From Bubalus kerabau (lineage: Eukaryota; Chordata; Mammalia; Artiodactyla; Bovidae), in contig NC_073630.1 in assembly GCF_029407905.1 (NCBI RefSeq), positions 46,339,001 through 46,403,000 of the forward strand: 64,000 nucleotides of DNA. Reading direction: 5' to 3'. The position numbers and the translations under genes were made by a program. Below the pieces are notes generated by a model that had not been told where the DNA came from, did no database searches, and saw nothing but the letters and a program-made list of their open reading frames with translations. Shown piece by piece: positions 63,655 to 64,000 of this stretch; the stretch's first letter is position 1, and every line of letters starts with the position of its first letter.

Positions 63655-64000
63655 GGTATTCCTATGGATTATGTCAGAACTTTAGAGCAAACTCTCCAAT
63701 GGAAAGTTCTTTAATGTGTCAAACCCTTAGCTTTCTGTCTTTGTAACTCACACCCTGGGACTGATGCTGAGCCCTTGTCCATGCTCAATGAGTCTCTTTT
63801 CTTAGACTTGTAAGACTGACCTGTTTGGAGAAGCACCAAGGCAGTCATTGCATTCATCTTCTTTACTTTATGTTGAATATTGTTGAAATCTATTCATTCA
63901 CTCAAGAGCTATTTATTGAGTCTCTACTAGGTTTCTGCTATTGTCCCAGGATTTGGGGGATCCAGAGGTAAATTAGACAAGGCTCATGACCTAACCGAAG
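63655..64000. other. Window end, no recognised feature
   Basis: A short AGAGCTATTTATTGAGTCTC segment near 63905 resembles the start of a MIR or L2 3' end running off the window. Nothing else was recognised. Confidence 0.4.

Larger units (their letters stand above)
52915..64000 (+). other. GBA3: GBA3 intron 2, 5' part
   Basis: Everything after exon 2 to the end of the window is intron. No segment resembling the next GBA3 exon (continuing DYYNKIIDDL-type sequence) was found. Transposons are itemised separately. Confidence 0.8.

Noticed and set aside
1..64000. CRISPR array, prokaryotic operon, phage or integron content
   Set aside because: There are no regularly spaced repeats and no dense coding. 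The vertebrate repeat families and a spliced gene exclude a prokaryotic origin.

Overview
This window is nuclear DNA from a bovid ruminant (cattle, buffalo, sheep or goat type). The evidence is the repeat content: BovB (RTE-class) LINEs, Bov-tA and BOV-A2 SINEs (BovB-derived tails joined to tRNA-like heads), CHR-type cetartiodactyl SINEs and young ruminant L1 copies, over a background of ancient MIR, L2, L1M and MaLR remnants. Which bovid it is cannot be settled by reading.

Only one host gene is visible, on the + strand: GBA3, cytosolic beta-glucosidase (glycoside hydrolase family 1). Exon 1 (5' UTR plus codons 1-19 and one base) is at 1-172 and exon 2 (228 bp) is at 52687-52914. A 52.5 kb intron 1 separates them. 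About 11 kb of intron 2 fills the rest of the window, and the remaining exons lie beyond 64000. The two exons join in frame and rebuild the family 1 N-terminal signature across the junction. Neither carries a stop or frameshift. The donor after exon 2 is GC rather than GT, in the strong AG|GCAAGT context.

Nearly everything else recognisable is transposon. At 1-13 kb there are SINEs, two 5'-truncated BovB copies, MIRs and two 5'-inverted (twin-primed) L1s. At 13.8-26 kb repeat density is low. At 26.1-36.1 kb there is a nested LINE complex: a 2.7 kb antisense BovB sits inside an older sense BovB, and a second antisense BovB is broken by an L1-containing chimeric insertion and by a sense BovB. 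At 37-51.5 kb there are a third 5'-inverted L1, an ancient L1M block, a 2 kb L1 with an ORF2 remnant, and an LTR / BovB / micro-L1 nest. Intron 2 carries BOV-A2, Bov-tA, a hAT-type DNA transposon, L2 and MaLR-type LTRs. Many insertions have target-site duplications (TSDs) that can be read directly and are listed.

I found no second host gene, RNA gene, CRISPR array or new biological system. The points worth a second look are the GC splice donor, the unusual retrotransposition products (inverted, tail-only and chimeric insertions) and the opposed BovB copies inside one transcript.
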